The notes beneath the pieces were generated by a model. The model was given only the letters and a program-made list of their open reading frames with translations. It searched no databases and had not been told where the DNA came from. A program made the position numbers and the translations under genes. 64,000 bases of DNA from Anaerofustis sp. (GTDB taxonomy: Bacteria; Bacillota; Clostridia; Eubacteriales; Anaerofustaceae). The stretch is from positions 40,547 to 104,546 of the forward strand of contig NZ_JAHZIA010000007.1 of the NCBI RefSeq assembly GCF_019420015.1, given 5' to 3'. This document shows positions 60,815-64,000 of the stretch, one piece after another. Numbering within the stretch: the stretch's first letter is position 1; each line of letters starts with the position of its first letter.

Positions 60815-62542
60815 ATGGGAACAACATTTAGTGCTCTTGATACAATTTGGGTATTAGTCGGAGCAATATTGGTATTTTGGATGCAAGCAGGATTTGCAAT
60901 GGTAGAGGGAGGTTTTACCAGAGCAAAAAATGCAGGTAACATTATTATGAAAAATTTAATGGACTTTGTTCTTGGTACCATTATTTTCTGGGTACTTGGT
61001 TTTGGCATAATGATGGGTGATGATATCGGAGGGATTATAGGTAAAATTGATTTTTTTATTAGAGGTAACTATGATGGTACTTTCCCTACAATGGCCTTCA
61101 TTATTTTTCAAACAGTGTTCTGTGCAACGGCTGCTACAATTGTATCAGGTGCAATGGCAGAAAGAACAAAGTTTATTGCATATTTAATTTATTCGGCTGT
61201 AATAAGTGCAATTATTTATCCAATCTCAGGTCATTGGATTTGGGGTGGTGGCTGGTTAAGTCAACTAGGATTTCATGATTTTGCAGGTTCAACGGCAGTA
61301 CATATGGTAGGTGGCATATCTGCATTGGTAGGTGCTAAAATTCTTGGTGCAAGACTTGGTAAGTATGATAAAAGCGGGAAAAGCAAAGCCATTCCTGGAC
61401 ATAATATTGCAATAGGTGCCCTTGGTGTGTTCATCTTATGGATGGGTTGGTTTGGATTTAACGGTTGCTCAACTGTTGCAATGTCAACTGACGCGGACAT
61501 GATTTCAGCTTCAAGCATTTTTGTAACAACCAATATGGCAGCAGCAGCTGCGGCATTAATGAGTTTAATCGTAACTTGGGTAAGATATGGTAAACCTGAT
61601 GTTTCAATGACTTTAAATGGTGCTTTGGCAGGGCTTGTTGCAATTACAGCTGGTTGTGATATGGTTTCTGTAGCAGGTTCATTCTTTATCGGAGCAATTG
61701 CAGGTGTACTTGTTGTATTTGCGGTTGAATTTATTGATCATAAATTAAAAATTGATGACCCTGTTGGTGCAATCGCTGTTCATGGGTGTTGTGGTTTGAC
61801 AGGAACACTTTTAACAGGTTTGTTTGCTGTTGATGGTGGTTTATTCTATGGTGGCGGTATTCATATGTTTTTAATACAACTTTTGGGTGTTGCTAGTGTA
61901 GCAATTTATGTATTTATTGCAATGTTTATTGTATTTAAGCTAATTGATAAGACAGTAGGTTTAAGAGCAAGTGCAGAAGAGGAAATTTTAGGACTTGATA
62001 TAACAGAACATGGTCTTGTAAGTGCGTATGCAGATTTTGCTCCTGCAGGTAATTTATATTATTCATTAGATGATGAAAGTGGATTATTTAGAGTTGAAAC
62101 GCCTACTCCCTTAGCTAAAGAAATCAAACCTGTTATGCAAACAATAACTGATGGAGATGATATTAAAGTTACAAAACTTGATAGTGGTATAAGTAAAGTT
62201 ACCATTGTAATTAATCAAGATAAATTTGGTTCTTTAAAAGCTGCAATGCAAAAAATTGGTGTTACAGGTATGACAGTAACAAATGTTCTTGGATGTGGTG
62301 TTCAAAAGGGTAGAAAACATTTCTATCGTGGTAGTGAAGTAGAGTCAATCTTACTTCCTAAATTAAAGGTAGAAATCGTAGTTGCGGCAGTTCCAGTAAG
62401 AGAAGTTATTGAAGAAGCTAAAAAAGCTTTATACACAGGCAATATCGGGGACGGTAAAATCTTTGTGTATGGACTTGACAATGTTGTTAAAATTAGAACG
62501 GGAGAAGAAGGGTTTAATGCTTTACAAGAACCTGAAGAATAA
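60815..62542 (+). CDS. amt: Ammonium transporter fused to a PII signalling domain
   Basis: Ammonium channel of the Amt/Rh family with a C-terminal PII (GlnB) domain, 575 residues. Amt part: eleven helices, with WMQAGFAMVEGGFTRAKNAGNI, GGWLSQLGFHDFAGSTAVHMVGG and DDPVGAIAVHGCCGLTGTLLTGLF (pore histidine), quoted in part. PII part from about residue 455: KVTKLDSGISKVTIVI, T-loop KGRKHFYRGSEVESILLPKLKVEIVV and GDGKIFVYGLDNVVKIRTGE. The Tyr that GlnD modifies in the T-loop (AEY) is Val here (SEV), so control is by nucleotides or 2-oxoglutarate, not uridylylation. The ATG at 60815 follows GGAGG. Separate amt and glnB genes are the norm. Confidence 0.95.
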   Translation: MGTTFSALDTIWVLVGAILVFWMQAGFAMVEGGFTRAKNAGNIIMKNLMDFVLGTIIFWVLGFGIMMGDDIGGIIGKIDFFIRGNYDGTFPTMAFIIFQTVFCATAATIVSGAMAERTKFIAYLIYSAVISAIIYPISGHWIWGGGWLSQLGFHDFAGSTAVHMVGGISALVGAKILGARLGKYDKSGKSKAIPGHNIAIGALGVFILWMGWFGFNGCSTVAMSTDADMISASSIFVTTNMAAAAAALMSLIVTWVRYGKPDVSMTLNGALAGLVAITAGCDMVSVAGSFFIGAIAGVLVVFAVEFIDHKLKIDDPVGAIAVHGCCGLTGTLLTGLFAVDGGLFYGGGIHMFLIQLLGVASVAIYVFIAMFIVFKLIDKTVGLRASAEEEILGLDITEHGLVSAYADFAPAGNLYYSLDDESGLFRVETPTPLAKEIKPVMQTITDGDDIKVTKLDSGISKVTIVINQDKFGSLKAAMQKIGVTGMTVTNVLGCGVQKGRKHFYRGSEVESILLPKLKVEIVVAAVPVREVIEEAKKALYTGNIGDGKIFVYGLDNVVKIRTGEEGFNALQEPEE

Positions 62543-62582
62543 TAAAAAAGACTTGTACATTATATGTACAAGTCTTTTTTAT
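62543..62582 (+). terminator. Terminator of amt
   Basis: AAAAAGACTTGTACA / TGTACAAGTCTTTTT perfect stem with T-run. Confidence 0.9.
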
Positions 62583-62722
62583 TATTAATTTATAATGAGT
62601 CATATAAAAATATTTTTAGACTATTTTTTCAATAAAATTTTTCTTTGCAAATTTTTTCAGTATTGTAAAATATTTTACTTTATTTTAAACTGTAATTAAG
62701 AAAAGACTAAGGAGAATATAAT

Positions 62723-63769
62723 ATGAAAGCAGTAATTTATAATGGTCCAAATGATTTTGAGTATGGTGAAATTGAAACTCCCAAATGTCCTAAAGAAGGA
62801 GTTCTTGTAAAAGTGATATCTGTAGGTCTTTGTGGATCTGATATAAGAACATTTACTTCCGGACACAATAAAGTAAAACCTCCGTATATTATCGGGCACG
62901 AAGTTGCAGGTGTTGTTGAAGAAAGTGATGTTCCTTACTATAAAAAGGGGCAAAAGGTTATGCTTAATCCGGGGATTACTTGTGGTGAATGTAAGTTTTG
63001 TACATCGGAAAAAAATTTAAGAAATTTGTGTAAAAATATTGTTGTTCCTGGAATGGATTTTTACGGTGGATATGCACAGTATATGGCAGTGCCAAAAGTT
63101 GGGGCAAATCCTAAATTCTTACATATTCTTCCGGATGATTTTAATTTAGATTTGGCACCACTATCTGAAACTCTTGCCAGTGTATATTCAACACATGAAT
63201 TTATAAATGTTACAAAAGGAGATATTGTCCTTATAATGGGTGCGGGTCCCCTTGGAAATCTTCATAGTGCAATGGCTAAGATAAGAGGGGCAAAGAAAGT
63301 AATTTTATCGGAAGTTAACCAGCCGAGATTGGAAAAAGCAAAACGATTTGACTTTATAGATATCTTTGTAAATCCTACGGTTGATAATTTAGAAGATATT
63401 GTTATGAAAGAAACAGATGGAGATGGAGTAGATGTTGCCATTACAGCCTGTCCTGTAGGTTCTGCACAGGAGGAAGCAACTCATTATCTTCGTCCGAGAG
63501 GAAAGTTATTATTGTTTGGAGGACTTCCTCATGATAACTGTCATGTGAATTTTGATAGTAACTTGATTCATTATAAAGAATTACAACTTTGCGGGGGATA
63601 CAGTTTTTCTCCTGAATCATTTAAAAGTGCCTTAGATTTAATTATTGAAGGAAGGATTGACGCTGCAAAATTTGTTACTCATACTATTCCGTTAAAAGAT
63701 ATAAAGCACGGAATAGAAATGACGAGAACAGGAGAAGCAATAAAGGTAATTTTAAAGCCTTGGGAATAA
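62723..63769 (+). CDS. Zinc-dependent medium-chain dehydrogenase (polyol phosphate type likely)
   Basis: MDR-superfamily alcohol dehydrogenase of 348 residues. Catalytic zinc ligands Cys37 (GLCGSD), His59 and Glu60 (IIGHEVAG); structural zinc cysteines 87, 90, 93 and 103 (the last spacing is two residues longer than usual). The Rossmann motif is MGAGPLGNLHSAMAK. The sequence resembles galactitol-1-phosphate or sorbitol dehydrogenases, which is notable because the window has a galactitol-type PTS, but the two loci are 35 kb apart. AAGGAGAATATAAT precedes the start; monocistronic with its own terminator. Confidence 0.85.
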   Translation: MKAVIYNGPNDFEYGEIETPKCPKEGVLVKVISVGLCGSDIRTFTSGHNKVKPPYIIGHEVAGVVEESDVPYYKKGQKVMLNPGITCGECKFCTSEKNLRNLCKNIVVPGMDFYGGYAQYMAVPKVGANPKFLHILPDDFNLDLAPLSETLASVYSTHEFINVTKGDIVLIMGAGPLGNLHSAMAKIRGAKKVILSEVNQPRLEKAKRFDFIDIFVNPTVDNLEDIVMKETDGDGVDVAITACPVGSAQEEATHYLRPRGKLLLFGGLPHDNCHVNFDSNLIHYKELQLCGGYSFSPESFKSALDLIIEGRIDAAKFVTHTIPLKDIKHGIEMTRTGEAIKVILKPWE

Positions 63770-63776
63770 AATATAT

Positions 63777-63811
63777 AAAAAAACGGAAAATTTTTCCGTT
63801 TTCTTTTTTAC
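63777..63811 (+). terminator. Terminator of the dehydrogenase gene
   Basis: AAAACGGAAAA / TTTTCCGTTTT stem with a T-rich run. Confidence 0.83.
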
Positions 63812-63869
63812 AAATAATAATAGATAAAGTTATGTATATAACCACATATTTTTATATTGCTATAATCTA

Positions 63870-63898
63870 TTGACAAAATATGAATAATATATTAAAAT
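63870..63898 (+). promoter_or_regulatory. Promoter of tRNA-Tyr
   Basis: TTGACA at 63870-63875 and TAAAAT at 63893-63898 with a 17-bp spacer. Confidence 0.75.
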
Positions 63899-63914
63899 AT
63901 TATAGCATATTCAT

Positions 63915-63999
63915 GGGAGAGTGCCCGAGTGGCTAAAGGGGGCGGACTGTAAATCCGTTGGCTCAGCCTACAATGGTTCGAATCCATTCTCTCCCACCA
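63915..63999 (+). tRNA. tRNA-Tyr (anticodon GTA)
   Basis: Acceptor arms GGGAGAG (63915-63921) and CTCTCCC (63989-63995), discriminator A and an encoded CCA. The anticodon GTA is at 63949-63951 in GGACTGTAAATCC. The variable arm is long, as expected of a class II bacterial tRNA-Tyr, and GGTTCGAATCC is the T-loop region. It may be the first of a tRNA cluster that continues beyond the window. Confidence 0.97.
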
Positions 64000-64000
64000 T

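Noticed and set aside
62723..63769. Galactitol 1-phosphate dehydrogenase acting with the PTS at 26-29 kb
   Set aside because: Similarity is only at family level and the loci are 35 kb apart with separate terminators; kept as a remark only.
1..64000. CRISPR arrays, insertion sequences, prophage or toxin-antitoxin modules
   Set aside because: No regularly spaced repeats, transposase, integrase or phage genes and no recognisable toxin-antitoxin pair were seen on either strand.

Overview
The window is about 64 kb from an AT-rich, low-GC Gram-positive anaerobe, most likely class Clostridia. The grounds are glycyl-radical pyruvate formate-lyase, a Bacillus-type large SRP RNA with an Alu domain, a SpoVT-type regulator, GSIII glutamine synthetase, AGGAGG-type ribosome sites and intrinsic terminators at most gene ends. 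The genus cannot be fixed from the sequence alone. No insertion sequence, prophage or CRISPR array was seen.

Layout. 0-1 kb: pflA then pflB (partial), minus strand. 1-8 kb: metal efflux, dNTP hydrolysis, uridine phosphorylase, a LOG-family protein, a FadR-type regulator paired with an orphan ilvC, and dCTP deaminase. 7.9-8.4 kb: a decayed copy of the 3' end of the 3D-domain gene of 11-12.4 kb, followed by the SRP RNA gene. 8.4-15.4 kb: DMT and MATE transporters, the intact 3D/G5 wall protein, secA. 15.5-21.7 kb: an MMPL exporter with a secreted heptad-repeat partner, three palindromic operators and a divergent TetR gene, then an ABC exporter. 21.8-24.3 kb: ybaK, upp and vitamin B6-type genes. 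24.6-29.4 kb: an intact DeoR regulator, a broken DeoR regulator, and a galactitol-type PTS (IIB, IIC, no IIA seen) with an amidohydrolase. 29.5-31.5 kb: spoVT, tetR, luxS.

31.5-44 kb is the chromosome origin: DnaA boxes, dnaA, dnaN, a lone LytTR gene, guaBA, three parS sites, parAB, a membrane protein, cvpA and a DUF951 gene. The usual recF-gyrB genes do not follow dnaN. 44.9-51.7 kb is a housekeeping stretch: thioesterase, rlmH, DUF1275, an ECF S-component with an unusual leader and a divergent coaX, dus, yicC, gmk, alsE.

52.7-62.6 kb is a nitrogen-assimilation cluster and the most interesting region. A minus-strand operon encodes a three-polypeptide glutamate synthase, GSI glutamine synthetase and an ANTAR RNA-binding regulator with a degenerate receiver. 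Divergent from it are GSIII and an ammonium channel fused to a PII domain. All three transcription units carry the same leader: a small hairpin with a six-base loop AA(A/T)GGC whose 3' half is also the 5' half of an intrinsic terminator. This points to one antitermination regulon run by the ANTAR protein. The window ends with a zinc-dependent alcohol/polyol dehydrogenase and tRNA-Tyr.
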